The notes under the pieces were generated by a model. The model was given only the letters and a program-made list of their open reading frames with translations. It ran no database searches and was not told where the DNA came from. From Mucilaginibacter straminoryzae (lineage in GTDB: Bacteria; Bacteroidota; Bacteroidia; Sphingobacteriales; Sphingobacteriaceae), in contig NZ_JALJEJ010000009.1 of assembly GCF_022953055.1 (NCBI RefSeq), positions 62,001 to 126,000 of the forward strand: a DNA stretch of 64,000 bases. Direction: 5' to 3'. Both the position numbers and the translations under genes were made by a program. This document shows positions 26,271 to 34,869 of this stretch, one piece after another. Position 1 is the stretch's first letter. Each line of letters starts with the position of its first letter.

Positions 26271-26677
26271 CAAAGAAAAAGGCTCGGTTCATCTACACAT
26301 CAAGGTAATATCAGGTTATATTCCTTTCTTCACTTTAGTATAAGCTGCGGAAAACTACCTATAGAAAAATTTGCAGATCTGCCTGAATTAATTGTAGTGA
26401 CTTTGGATAACCTTTCTGAGATAGAATTTCTAAGTATCTTTCCTCTCCATCAAAGTTAAAAAGCACCTTGAATACAGAATCGAAGGTGTTTCAATACTTT
26501 TCTGGCTAAGCCTTCCGTTATTCCCCCCTTACACCACAACAAGAAAACGGTATGAGTTTTAAAATAGCCCGTATTTATAGGCCTGCGCTATCTAATACAT
26601 TTAAAACCAACAAGAAAAACAACCTATAAATGAAATCAGGTATTGATATTACTCATAAAGGTCCTTTAAAACAAAGG
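26271..26677. other. Intergenic region without a supported gene
   Basis: There is an open plus-strand frame of about 60 codons up to 26455 (ending IEFLSIFPLHQS) but it has no start codon and no recognised family. A weak hairpin (AAGCACCTT with AAGGTGTTT) lies near 26460-26493. Nothing else was seen. Confidence 0.35.
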
Positions 26678-26703
26678 AGGTCGGAAGAATAAACTTCCGA
26701 CCT
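26678..26703 (-). terminator. Terminator of the tail-collar operon
   Basis: A 10-bp stem (AGGTCGGAAG with CTTCCGACCT) with a 6-nt loop lies 50 bases past the stop codon at 26753; on the minus strand it is followed by a T-rich tract (CCTTTGTTTT). Confidence 0.75.
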
Positions 26704-26752
26704 TTCGTGGGCTTAGCGCCTCCTCACTTTTTTATAACTAAAACAAAAAATA

Positions 26753-27367
26753 TTAGTTGCGCGATGGAAAAATTCCCTCTATACAAATAATATAATTTGT
26801 TGCAGTGTATGGCTGCCTGTTTTCATGCGCAATACTTGCACCTGTAACAGAAGTGGTGGTATTTGCATTAACGGTAGCATTTGGAAATGTTACGGATGCA
26901 GATGACATTGCTGAACCTGGTGCTTTTGCGGTATTGGCAGAATACACTGATGTTGAGCCATCACTGCCGATCAGGTTATTTCCAGGACTTGATTCACCAC
27001 CAGCGCCACCTGCTGCTGCATTTAACGTTAATGTTGCTGTGATGTTACCCGCACCGGCGCTGACTGTTGCCGTATGTTGGTGCGAAGGTAGATTTGCGAT
27101 AGTTAAAGATACTTCTTCTTCGCCACCGGTTTGCCCAACTAAATAAGGGATATTAGAGCCTGCTGCCGTGCCTGCACCGATAACTACCCGGCTTTGAAGA
27201 TTGGGTAAATTAAACGTTGATACGCCATTTCCGCCATAGGTAGTCCCTATTAATGCAAATAAGGCATCATACGCACTTATTGATAATGACTGTCCATCGC
27301 AAAATGCCCAGCCCCTCGGCGCGAAAGCGCCACCAAATAACCGGATTTCTCCTAAAGTTCCTTCCAT
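26753..27367 (-). CDS. Phage tail-collar-domain protein (copy 1 of 3)
   Basis: The 204-residue product opens with the tail-collar signature (MEGTLGEIRLFGGAFAPRGW, then FCDGQ, ALFALIGTTYGGNG, TFNLPNL) over residues 1-60. A low-complexity, Ala/Gly/Ser/Thr-rich middle (about 95-175) follows and it ends with NYIICIEGIFPSRN. Family members occur in phage tails, as fibre-proximal domains, and as stand-alone bacterial proteins (the microcystin-dependent protein type). No signal peptide is visible. It is the last of three tandem paralogues and shares the operon with modifying-enzyme genes; there is no other phage gene nearby. Confidence 0.85.
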   Translation of the reverse strand: MEGTLGEIRLFGGAFAPRGWAFCDGQSLSISAYDALFALIGTTYGGNGVSTFNLPNLQSRVVIGAGTAAGSNIPYLVGQTGGEEEVSLTIANLPSHQHTATVSAGAGNITATLTLNAAAGGAGGESSPGNNLIGSDGSTSVYSANTAKAPGSAMSSASVTFPNATVNANTTTSVTGASIAHENRQPYTATNYIICIEGIFPSRN

Positions 27368-27394
27368 GATTTTATTTCTTTAAAATGTGATAGG

Positions 27395-28009
27395 TTAATT
27401 TCTTGACGGGTATACGCCTAGTAAACAAATAACATAATTCATTGCGATGTATGGCTGCATGTTTTCATGCGCAATATTGCCTCCTGCAGATTGTAATGTT
27501 ACTGTAGGGCTACCAACAGTGGTAAATGAACCTGTTATGGTATTATCTCCCATTGGTGTAATAGTGCTGCTTCCGTTCGCATATACTGATAAGCCGGCTG
27601 AACTTTCATCGGCCAAAAGGTTACCCACAGGGTCTGAACTGTCAGGTGTCGTACTTGATGCATGTAACACAAATGGCGGCGGTGGTGCGGTAAGTGGGGT
27701 AGTACTTCCAACAGTATGGTTGTGAGCCGGCATTTCAGTCACAAGAAGCGTATGCTTAGCTTCGCCGCCTGTAAGCCCTAATGTAATATTAGGTACCCCC
27801 TGCTTCCCGTAACTAACGCCTACAGGTACGCGGCCGCGTAAATCCGGCAACTGAAACGTGGTAGTACCATTTCCGCCATAATTTGTTCCTAATATGGAAA
27901 ACAATGCCTGGTATTGGTTTATCGGCATTGTTTGTCCCTGGCAAAATGCCCATGTTTTTGGGGCGAAGTTTGCAGCGAAAATCCTTATTTCTCCTATAGT
28001 TCCTTCCAT
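27395..28009 (-). CDS. Phage tail-collar-domain protein (copy 2 of 3)
   Basis: This 204-residue paralogue carries the collar signature at residues 1-60 (MEGTIGEIRIFAANFAPKTW, FCQGQ, LFSILGTNYGGNG, TFQLPDLRGRVPVG). The middle is Pro/Ser/Thr-rich (TTPLTAPPPPFVLHASS, about 103-120). It ends NYVICLLGVYPSRN. The three copies agree in the first 60 and last 20 residues but differ in the middle, as expected for a conserved fold with diversified loops. Its start codon lies 30 bases after copy 3. Confidence 0.85.
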   Translation of the reverse strand: MEGTIGEIRIFAANFAPKTWAFCQGQTMPINQYQALFSILGTNYGGNGTTTFQLPDLRGRVPVGVSYGKQGVPNITLGLTGGEAKHTLLVTEMPAHNHTVGSTTPLTAPPPPFVLHASSTTPDSSDPVGNLLADESSAGLSVYANGSSTITPMGDNTITGSFTTVGSPTVTLQSAGGNIAHENMQPYIAMNYVICLLGVYPSRN

Positions 28010-28039
28010 GATGTAAATTTTAAATTGTGATCAAAATGT

Positions 28040-28633
28040 TTAGTTTCTTGCCGGAAAAATACCCATAAGGCAAATAATGTAATTCAGCCCCAGATAGGGC
28101 TGTAAGTTATTATGCGGGGTACTACCGCCTACGTTAGTAATATTAGTTACTGTTGGTGCAGGCACGGTAAAATTGGATGACGTGATTGATTTTGGCGACA
28201 TTGCAACTGGTGTACCATTTGAAAAAAGCGATGTGTTACCGTCGCCCGCAATCATGCAACCAGCAGGGTCAGACTGATCTGCTCCTGCTGATAAAGCATT
28301 GATACTTACAGTTCCAGAAATAGTCTCTTGTACACTAACAAGGTGATTGTGGGCGGCCATTTGGCTTTGCAAAAGGGTTACCGTTGCCGCGCCGCCGGAT
28401 TCGCCGTTAACGTACTCGCTAAGGCCGGCGCCCTGGCCTGTACATACTGCTACTCTTCCTGCAAAATCAGGCAGGGCAAATGTTGATGCTCCATTGCCCC
28501 CGTATTGGGTGCCTAAAATTGCAAATAGTGCCGTGTTGCTTGAAACTGGTAAAATTTGCCCTGCACATAGCGCCCATGAATAGGGAGCGAAGTTCCCGGC
28601 AAACAGCCGGATTTCTCCATAGTATCCTTCCAT
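28040..28633 (-). CDS. Phage tail-collar-domain protein (copy 3 of 3, first in order of transcription)
   Basis: The 197-residue product shows the collar domain (MEGYYGEIRLFAGNFAPYSW, LCAGQ, LFAILGTQYGGNG, TFALPDFAGRVAVC) and ends NYIICLMGIFPARN. It has Cys residues in the variable loops (AVCTGQG, GCMIAGDG) that the other two lack. It begins 82 bases after the formyltransferase gene, so the three collar genes may be part of that operon or have their own promoter in this gap. Confidence 0.85.
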   Translation of the reverse strand: MEGYYGEIRLFAGNFAPYSWALCAGQILPVSSNTALFAILGTQYGGNGASTFALPDFAGRVAVCTGQGAGLSEYVNGESGGAATVTLLQSQMAAHNHLVSVQETISGTVSINALSAGADQSDPAGCMIAGDGNTSLFSNGTPVAMSPKSITSSNFTVPAPTVTNITNVGGSTPHNNLQPYLGLNYIICLMGIFPARN

Positions 28634-28715
28634 ACTTTTTTTGGTTTAAGGTTAATAATAAATTTATATGTAATTTAGTTCATTTACAATACTTTATAAC
28701 GTTTTATTGCACTCA

Positions 28716-29639
28716 TCAATTAAATACCTCACCGGGCTTAAATCCCATATTGAACAATTTAATACCAGATATATAACCTTCAGGCAAACTAACGATACGT
28801 AATTGCAGATGCCGGTTGTTAATGCAAGCGACGATTAACCCATATACCGCATCGGCATAAACGATTGTGCCCGGTGCGTTTAGCACCGGCGAGTTAAGAT
28901 CAGCCATTGCCACCTCCAGTAGCTGTACCTGCGTTTGCCTGATGGTGGTAATTGCCCCGCCATATTTGGGATTTGCTGCGTTTACCAGCCGCTCAATTTC
29001 GTCAGCAGTTTGTGTTTGCCAGTTAATGGTAAGCGCTGCAATTGAGGGCGATTTTAAAAACTCGCCACCCTGGTTATTAATGAAATTACACTCGGGACTA
29101 TCCAATAAGTTAAAAACCTTTTCTAATACCTGGGCTGCTAGCATACCCAGCCGTTGGCAATGTATACCGTAAGTTTCTCCGGGGATAACCGGCATCGGCT
29201 GCACCAATAGCAAAGGCCCCTCATCAACCTCGTCCGTCATCACGTGCACACTTATCCCCCCGTTACTTTCGCCATTTTTCAATTGCCAGAAAACAGGGTC
29301 TGTACCTTTGTACGCAGGTAAAAGCCCGAAGTGAAAATTAATAAAGCCCTTTGCAGGTAAATTCAGAAGCGTTGCCGGTATCTTCCACGGGAAAGTGAAA
29401 ACCATTACCACTTCGGGGGTTAAGCTTTTTATGGCATTGCTAAGCGCCTGCGCCAAATTCTTTTTATCGGTTTCAAAAACAGCGTCTTCTGCAATACCCA
29501 TCTTCTTTAAAGACGGCGCTAAAACGCCGGCAGATTTGGCAGGTATCACCACACCGGCCAGCAACCCTTGCTGGTGTAACTGGTTTAGTGCAGGAAATGC
29601 CAGCCAGTCTGAATTACATAAGGCTAAGACCCTCATCAT
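28716..29639 (-). CDS. Formyltransferase-family protein (methionyl-tRNA formyltransferase-like fold)
   Basis: ATG at 29639 overlaps the stop of the preceding gene (ATGA). The 307-residue product has the N10-formyltetrahydrofolate transferase core: Asn101-Phe-His103 in NFHFGLLPAYKG and the catalytic Asp139 in VMTDEVDEGPLL. A C-terminal domain of about 90 residues (about 210-307) resembles that of Fmt. Because it is embedded in an accessory operon, a formyltransferase acting on an amino sugar or peptide is more likely than the housekeeping Fmt. The substrate is unknown. Confidence 0.85.
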   Translation of the reverse strand: MMRVLALCNSDWLAFPALNQLHQQGLLAGVVIPAKSAGVLAPSLKKMGIAEDAVFETDKKNLAQALSNAIKSLTPEVVMVFTFPWKIPATLLNLPAKGFINFHFGLLPAYKGTDPVFWQLKNGESNGGISVHVMTDEVDEGPLLLVQPMPVIPGETYGIHCQRLGMLAAQVLEKVFNLLDSPECNFINNQGGEFLKSPSIAALTINWQTQTADEIERLVNAANPKYGGAITTIRQTQVQLLEVAMADLNSPVLNAPGTIVYADAVYGLIVACINNRHLQLRIVSLPEGYISGIKLFNMGFKPGEVFN

Positions 29640-30736
29640 ACGCACAGGTAAGGGTTTATCCAGCTAAATACCGGGCCTTTAAACATATCACGCAATTGAT
29701 CTGCTGTGGGTGAATAGCTTTCATATTCACACAAGACAGTTGTATTTAATTGCTTACCGTTATCAGTAATATGATTTTCGGTTAGGGTGACCTGTTCTTC
29801 AAATCCAAGGTTTGCCAGTTCGCCAGCTGCATCTATATTAAAGCATTGCTTTAATTCAGCTAACCGCTGTTGAATTTCGATATTGTCTTTTGCATCAGGC
29901 ACAACGCTCGCGATCATTTCGCCGGTTTGCAACCCTAATTCGTAGAAAACCTTATCAGGAGTTATGGTAGCATCCTGATGATATAACTGCGTTGAAGTAA
30001 TATGGAGATCATGATCCAACCCATAAAACGGACTGGTTAGATAAGGCAAACCCAAAACTTTGATATCCTTATGCAGCCCCCGTTTCATAAATTCATTCAA
30101 AAACAGCGGGGTTTCGGTACCGCAAAAAGTTGCAAAAATAAAGTCGGGTTTTTGCTTATCTATATGTGGTAAAATCACCTCCATATCCGTAAGTTTCCCG
30201 TTTGGCGGCATACTACCTACAGCGAATGACCATTGCGAAGCTGGGTCGGCAGCGGTCATCCCCATATTAAACATATGTGAAAAAGAGTAACCGGCATCGT
30301 AAACAGAACTAACATACATGCCGCTTTTACCCAGGTTCTTCACCCCGTAATGCCCGAGGCTCCAGGCATGTCGCCACAGATGGGCTGAGTTCACAAAAAC
30401 ATTTTCGCTCAGCTTAGTAATATCTGGTATCTGCCCGCCTACGTTATTAACAATCAGCGTCCTTTGCTTTTCTCTAAATTTTACGGCAACATCTTCTGCC
30501 ATTTTATTCGAGATAAACCCGGTGACGATATCTGAGTTATGATAATTAAAAAAACGGTCGAATATTTCACCTAATTGCCTTACCCCGCTTTGCCCAGAAA
30601 ACTCGGTTGATAGCTCAACTTCTATATCAGATTCGTGAAGCGGTTTTAATCCGGCTTTTAATCCCTTTTCAAATGATTTTCCTATCGGGAAGATACCTGA
30701 GTTGGGAATTAAAACGCCTATATTTATTTGTCTCAT
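29636..30736 (-). CDS. Periplasmic-binding-protein-fold protein lacking a signal peptide
   Basis: The 366-residue product resembles the branched-chain amino-acid ABC substrate-binding family (type 1 periplasmic binding fold): INIGVLIPNSGIFPIGKSFE at the start, VTGFISNKMAEDVAVKF, and the later KQKPDFIFATFCGTETPLFLNEF and QTGEMIASVVPDA. It has no signal peptide, so it is cytosolic, and no ABC transporter permease or ATPase gene is near. It may therefore be a sensor or an enzyme-like module for the operon. It begins 8 bases after the hydroxylase gene and overlaps the formyltransferase gene. Confidence 0.75.
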   Translation of the reverse strand: MRQINIGVLIPNSGIFPIGKSFEKGLKAGLKPLHESDIEVELSTEFSGQSGVRQLGEIFDRFFNYHNSDIVTGFISNKMAEDVAVKFREKQRTLIVNNVGGQIPDITKLSENVFVNSAHLWRHAWSLGHYGVKNLGKSGMYVSSVYDAGYSFSHMFNMGMTAADPASQWSFAVGSMPPNGKLTDMEVILPHIDKQKPDFIFATFCGTETPLFLNEFMKRGLHKDIKVLGLPYLTSPFYGLDHDLHITSTQLYHQDATITPDKVFYELGLQTGEMIASVVPDAKDNIEIQQRLAELKQCFNIDAAGELANLGFEEQVTLTENHITDNGKQLNTTVLCEYESYSPTADQLRDMFKGPVFSWINPYLCV

Positions 30737-30743
30737 TATTGTT

Positions 30744-31418
30744 TTAAGCTTCGCAGAACATCCGTAATAAATTACTGTATAGCTGCTGTGAAGACAGATG
30801 CACCTGCGAGCCTTGCTGCTGCTGGTTTAACACCTCCTGCAAGGCTTTAAGTTGAAATAGTAAATCACGCTTTTCGGTGTCCTTTACAAAACTCTGTATC
30901 CAGCTTACGGCAACCAGCCTTACCCCTTGTGTTACCGGCGCCACCCGGTGCAGCTTTGTTGTAGGATAAACGATGGCATGGCCCTTGGGTAGTTTAAACT
31001 TTTGCAGCCCGCTATCGCTTTCAATCTCAAGTTCGCCGCCTTCATATTCGGCCGGGTCATTCAGGAATATGGTCGTGCTCAGGTCAGCTCGTATTGTACC
31101 GCCCCCACCGCTCATCAACGGGCTATCTACATGCCAGCCGTATTCCATGCCGGGCAGATACCTGCTTACCATAAACGGCAGTATATGGCGTACAAAGGTT
31201 GCTTCCCTGAATAAAGGGCTTTTTACTAATGCGTTCTGAATGATATAGTTGATATTTTGCAGCTGAGTATCGTTCATCTGCAATTGCTCGTTGTTTTTTA
31301 CGTTTTTGGCTGCGCCCGAAGCGGTGGCAGCACCACTTACGAATGTAGTCTTAGTTACTATCCCGGCTATCTGATCAACCTCTGAAGCAGTTAATAATTC
31401 ATTGATATAGGTATACAT
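30744..31418 (-). CDS. PKHD-type Fe(II)/2-oxoglutarate hydroxylase (PiuC/YbiX-like)
   Basis: The 224-residue product has the prolyl-4-hydroxylase-type core: His96-x-Asp98 (GWHVDSPLM), distal His157 (TKLHRVAP) and Arg167 (GVRLVAVSW). The ending with QLYSNLLRMFCEA follows the PiuC/YbiX family. These enzymes need iron and 2-oxoglutarate; substrates of the family are mostly unknown. It is the first gene of the operon that includes the binding-protein-like gene, the formyltransferase and probably the collar genes. It is cytosolic by sequence. Confidence 0.88.
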   Translation of the reverse strand: MYTYINELLTASEVDQIAGIVTKTTFVSGAATASGAAKNVKNNEQLQMNDTQLQNINYIIQNALVKSPLFREATFVRHILPFMVSRYLPGMEYGWHVDSPLMSGGGGTIRADLSTTIFLNDPAEYEGGELEIESDSGLQKFKLPKGHAIVYPTTKLHRVAPVTQGVRLVAVSWIQSFVKDTEKRDLLFQLKALQEVLNQQQQGSQVHLSSQQLYSNLLRMFCEA

Positions 31419-31597
31419 GATAGGCGGAGGTGTAGGTATAATTTAATCGGGCGAGTGACATAAATAAGGTTCAGATCAATTGGTCTGATCGTTAGTCTAA
31501 ATTAGAGCTTCTGTTTAGATTTCATAACATTTATTTAGATTTTTTTTTTCGGCTGGGAGAGTGATGTTTTTTGTTATACATTAGGTAAACCAAAATT

Positions 31598-31605
31598 TAT
31601 ATTTG
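31598..31605 (+). promoter_or_regulatory. Predicted -7 promoter element of the GT2 gene
   Basis: TATATTTG is a perfect match to TAnnTTTG, 25 bases upstream of the ATG at 31631. A TTTG at 31570-31573 is a weak -33 candidate with a longer than usual spacer (24 bases). Confidence 0.4.
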
Positions 31606-31630
31606 CAAGCCTGGCCGTTATCTGCATTTG

Positions 31631-32422
31631 ATGGAGCAACACACATTTGTTATACCTGCATATCAGCAATCACCTTACCTGGAAACCTGCATCAGCAGTT
31701 TAAAAGCGCAGACGGTTAAAAGTAAGATCATCATTACTACCTCTACCCCCGGCAGCAGCCTTGAAAGTATTGCACATCAATATGATTTGCCCTACTTTGT
31801 TAATACCACCGGGGCGTTAGGGATTGCGGCCGACTGGAATTTCGCCTTGTCTAAAGCTGCAACGCCATGGGTAACTATAGCGCATCAGGATGATATTTAT
31901 GAGCCTGATTATGTGGAAACACTTTTAACGGCTGTAGCTGACCAAAGCCCACATACGCTGATTGCCTTTTCAAACTATTACGACATTGTTAATAACGCGC
32001 CCAAAAACAATTCTTTAAATGCCTTTGTAAAGCGAACCCTGCTTTTGCCTTTTCTGATTAAACCGGCTATAGAAAAGCGTTTCTTAAAAAAATCCGTACT
32101 ACTGTTCGGCGACCCGATTTGCTGCCCAACGGTAATGATCAATAAACAACTGCTTCCGGATTTTAACTTTTCGCCGGATTTTACCTGCGCATTAGATTGG
32201 CTGGCCTGGTACCAGCTGGCTCAAAAGAAGGGCAAATTTGTTTATACCGCTAAAAAACTGGTTGGGCACCGCATACATGCCGGTTCTGAAACTACTGTAC
32301 AATTAAGCATGGGGAAACGCCAGCAGGAAGAAAAAATGATCTTCAGGATGATGTGGGGAAAATATGCCGGCAATCTGCTATCTAAAATATATTCGGCCGG
32401 GCATAAGCAAAACACATTGTGA
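31631..32422 (+). CDS. Family 2 glycosyltransferase
   Basis: ATG at 31631 is chosen over TTG at 31628. The 263-residue product has the GT2 nucleotide-sugar domain: FVIPAYQQSPYLETCISSLK at the start, a DxD-like HQDDIYEPDYVE (about 95-106), and a downstream CALDWLAWYQLAQ acceptor motif (about 190). It has no membrane segment. It is transcribed divergently from the PKHD/formyltransferase operon. The sugar and acceptor are unknown; surface polysaccharide or glycoprotein synthesis is probable. Confidence 0.88.
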   Translation: MEQHTFVIPAYQQSPYLETCISSLKAQTVKSKIIITTSTPGSSLESIAHQYDLPYFVNTTGALGIAADWNFALSKAATPWVTIAHQDDIYEPDYVETLLTAVADQSPHTLIAFSNYYDIVNNAPKNNSLNAFVKRTLLLPFLIKPAIEKRFLKKSVLLFGDPICCPTVMINKQLLPDFNFSPDFTCALDWLAWYQLAQKKGKFVYTAKKLVGHRIHAGSETTVQLSMGKRQQEEKMIFRMMWGKYAGNLLSKIYSAGHKQNTL

Positions 32423-32456
32423 TAAATTACTCATGCCCGCTGGAAAGTTTCCGGGT

Positions 32457-34499
32457 TTACTTTTTCATATGGCTTAATGCCCAGTTCAAATTACCTGCAG
32501 CAAGTTTATTATTAGGATCTAAAGCCAGCGCCTTTTTACATGCGGCCGCCCCCTTGTCCCACTGCTTCAGCTGATTATATGCAGCACCAATATTATTATA
32601 GGCAGCCGCGTAGTCTGGTTTCAGGCGCAGCGCGTTAAAACAGGCCAGGATACATTTCTGATAATCACCGGTATTGTAATAGCTTAAACTTTGATCCAGG
32701 TATTGCTGCGGCGTTAAATCACGTTTTGCAGTATTAGCCACACCCGGCTGCGCTAAATAACTATGTGTTTTGGAAGCTTCCAGATAGGCCGTTGCCTCTT
32801 TATTTCCTGGCAATAGTTTAAGTGTATTTAAAGCAGTTTGTTGCAGATTCTCCCAAAGGCCGAGCTGATTATAAACACTCATCAGCGTCTGCAATGTCGT
32901 GGTATAATACGGGTTGAGTTGATAAGCTTTCTCCGCCATTAGCCTGGCTTCGGGCGTACGGCCTGCACGGTTTAAATAACCGGCGTAGAATGAATAAGCT
33001 TCGTAATCATTAGGGTTTAAACTAATTGCCTTTTTGAAGTTTTCATCTGCAAGTGCAGGTTGCCCTGTAGCCCCCTTCAGTATTCCTTTATTAATATACA
33101 GCGTTGAATAATAGGGCATCAACGGTGTTGCCCGTTCTAAGTAATCATTCGCAACGGTAAAGTTCCCTTTTGCCATTTGTGTAATGGCATAGTTCATCAG
33201 TCCGCGCCCGTTAAGCGGGCTTTTTACAGTTACGTCATACCATAGAGTCTCTTCGGTGCGCCAGACTTTGTTACGCTGATAAACTCCGTAGGCGTTCAGC
33301 AACATAACCAGTACGATCACCCCTATCAATCCATTTTTATATAAAGGATTTGCCAGAAACGTTGCCTGGTGCTTTTTCACAAGGTATCCCAGATAAGTCA
33401 CCACGCTTAGTGATAAGCCTACAAAGGCAAAAAACATCCGGTGATCGTTAGTTACTTCGGCAAATGGCGCCAGCGATGTGGGCAGCAAAGAAGCAGCAAA
33501 CCAAATAAGCCCAAGGGACACTACACGTGTCTGCTTATTTTTTGATGTCCTGAAAATCGCTATTACCAAAGCTGCCACAAAAGCCAGCCCAGCAATAATG
33601 CGTTCGTCAAACAGGTTTCTAATTACCGTCCAGTCAGTGTCGGCACTTAAATTCATCGGTAAAAAGAACGATATGAAATAGTGCAGCCAAACGTAAGCCT
33701 GGGTCAGTACATAATAACCGAACGGATTGGTAATACCCGGTATCGAGGGCACCTTTGACAAGGTATATAATTGAACAACAGCAACAGCTATGGTTATTGG
33801 GAGCAGCTTGACAAAGGCGTTCCAGACCGTCTTAAAATTCTTTAATTTAAAAAGGTCAGCGACGGACAACTCAGCCTCTATCAGTAACAGATAAAAGAAT
33901 AGGATAATAACCAGCACCGGCACCGTTTCTTTTGCAAAAACACCGATTAATGCCGGAATGATATAATAGCAATATTTACGTTTTTGAGGCCAGACAATAA
34001 AAATGAGGAACGATACAATGATAAAGAAGGTAGAGAGTACATCTGAACGGGCAATAACATAATTCAACGTTTCAGCATTTACCGTGTGTAAAGCAAACCA
34101 TACCGTTGCAATGATACCCAAGTATTGCGGCCATGGTGCTTCATAACTTTTTTGTAATAATGCCTTATAAGTAAAGTACAGTAAAACACATAAGCCAACG
34201 AACCATAAGAAGGTATCCCATTGAAAAAACAATGGGTTTAAACCGCCGCCTAGATGATAGTCAATAGCAAGTGTGGTGGTAACCATTGCGCGCATACCCC
34301 AGTGGTCTGGGTTGGCGCTGAACATTTTCGATTCCGTGAAATAGTGCGGGATATTTTTAAGGTCGCGGATGTAGGTATTATCAACTATAGTATGAAAATC
34401 ATCAAAGTGAAACTGGTTTCTGAAATGATTGGAATAAGCAACAAGTAAAACTATCAGTGCCGCTATAGCGATGATGATGATATTTCTTTTGGTGTTCAT
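32457..34499 (-). CDS. TMTC-like membrane protein with TPR repeats (putative protein O-glycosyltransferase)
   Basis: The 680-residue product has about ten membrane segments in residues 1-420. An early FHFDDFHTIVDNTYIRDLKN motif holds the acidic pair typical of the GT-C superfamily (PMT/TMTC). About 250 residues of C-terminal TPR repeats follow (for example NPNDYEAYSFYAGYLNRAG and LKPDYAAAYNNIGAAYNQLK). The architecture matches TMTC-type O-mannosyltransferases. It lies in an operon with a DPM-like GT2 and a DUF2304 protein, so lipid-linked mannose transfer to exported proteins is a reasonable inference. Confidence 0.75.
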   Translation of the reverse strand: MNTKRNIIIIAIAALIVLLVAYSNHFRNQFHFDDFHTIVDNTYIRDLKNIPHYFTESKMFSANPDHWGMRAMVTTTLAIDYHLGGGLNPLFFQWDTFLWFVGLCVLLYFTYKALLQKSYEAPWPQYLGIIATVWFALHTVNAETLNYVIARSDVLSTFFIIVSFLIFIVWPQKRKYCYYIIPALIGVFAKETVPVLVIILFFYLLLIEAELSVADLFKLKNFKTVWNAFVKLLPITIAVAVVQLYTLSKVPSIPGITNPFGYYVLTQAYVWLHYFISFFLPMNLSADTDWTVIRNLFDERIIAGLAFVAALVIAIFRTSKNKQTRVVSLGLIWFAASLLPTSLAPFAEVTNDHRMFFAFVGLSLSVVTYLGYLVKKHQATFLANPLYKNGLIGVIVLVMLLNAYGVYQRNKVWRTEETLWYDVTVKSPLNGRGLMNYAITQMAKGNFTVANDYLERATPLMPYYSTLYINKGILKGATGQPALADENFKKAISLNPNDYEAYSFYAGYLNRAGRTPEARLMAEKAYQLNPYYTTTLQTLMSVYNQLGLWENLQQTALNTLKLLPGNKEATAYLEASKTHSYLAQPGVANTAKRDLTPQQYLDQSLSYYNTGDYQKCILACFNALRLKPDYAAAYNNIGAAYNQLKQWDKGAAACKKALALDPNNKLAAGNLNWALSHMKK

Positions 34500-34865
34500 T
34501 TAAGAAAGATTATTTTTTTGCGCGTTCTTCATTTGGTCTATATCGTTCTTTAAAAGTGCGATCTGCTGGGCCATTTGTTTGTTTTGCTTATGCAGCTTTG
34601 ACGCCACCACGCTTAAATGCAGCAAATAAATAAGTATGGCGAAAATACTGGCCGTAAACACCAGGTTAGGTGGCTCATACACTCCAAATAGCTCAGACAT
34701 TACGGCAAGCCCATTTCGCCAAAAAGAAAATATCAAAAGGATAATGGTGCAAATACACCAAACAATAGAGTATTCTTCCCTAAGCCTGCCTTTAATAATT
34801 AAGCGCGAGATATATAATAAAAAAAGAAAACTTGCCGCAATGGTTATAATTTGAATACGCCCCAT
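34500..34865 (-). CDS. DUF2304-family membrane protein
   Basis: ATG at 34865 (MGRIQIITIA) is preferred because a longer frame would overlap the upstream GT gene by about 100 bases. The 121-residue product has three membrane segments (about 1-18, 30-48, 58-80) and a coiled-coil-like C-terminus (KLHKQNKQMAQQIALLKNDI). DUF2304 proteins are commonly found beside polyprenyl-phosphate sugar synthases, which fits the neighbour. The start is 4 bases after the GT2 stop and the stop abuts the TMTC-like start. Confidence 0.85.
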   Translation of the reverse strand: MGRIQIITIAASFLFLLYISRLIIKGRLREEYSIVWCICTIILLIFSFWRNGLAVMSELFGVYEPPNLVFTASIFAILIYLLHLSVVASKLHKQNKQMAQQIALLKNDIDQMKNAQKNNLS

Positions 34866-34869
34866 AAAC

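Noticed and set aside
26265..26455. Plus-strand frame of about 60 codons after the collagen terminator
   Set aside because: No start codon and no recognisable family; probably random open sequence.
26460..26493. Weak hairpin between the collagen and collar genes
   Set aside because: It contains a mismatch or wobble on each strand and lies far from any gene end; not convincing as a terminator.
26753..28633. Tail-collar genes as evidence of a prophage
   Set aside because: No capsid, portal, terminase, integrase or lysis genes are in the window; stand-alone collar proteins are known in bacteria.
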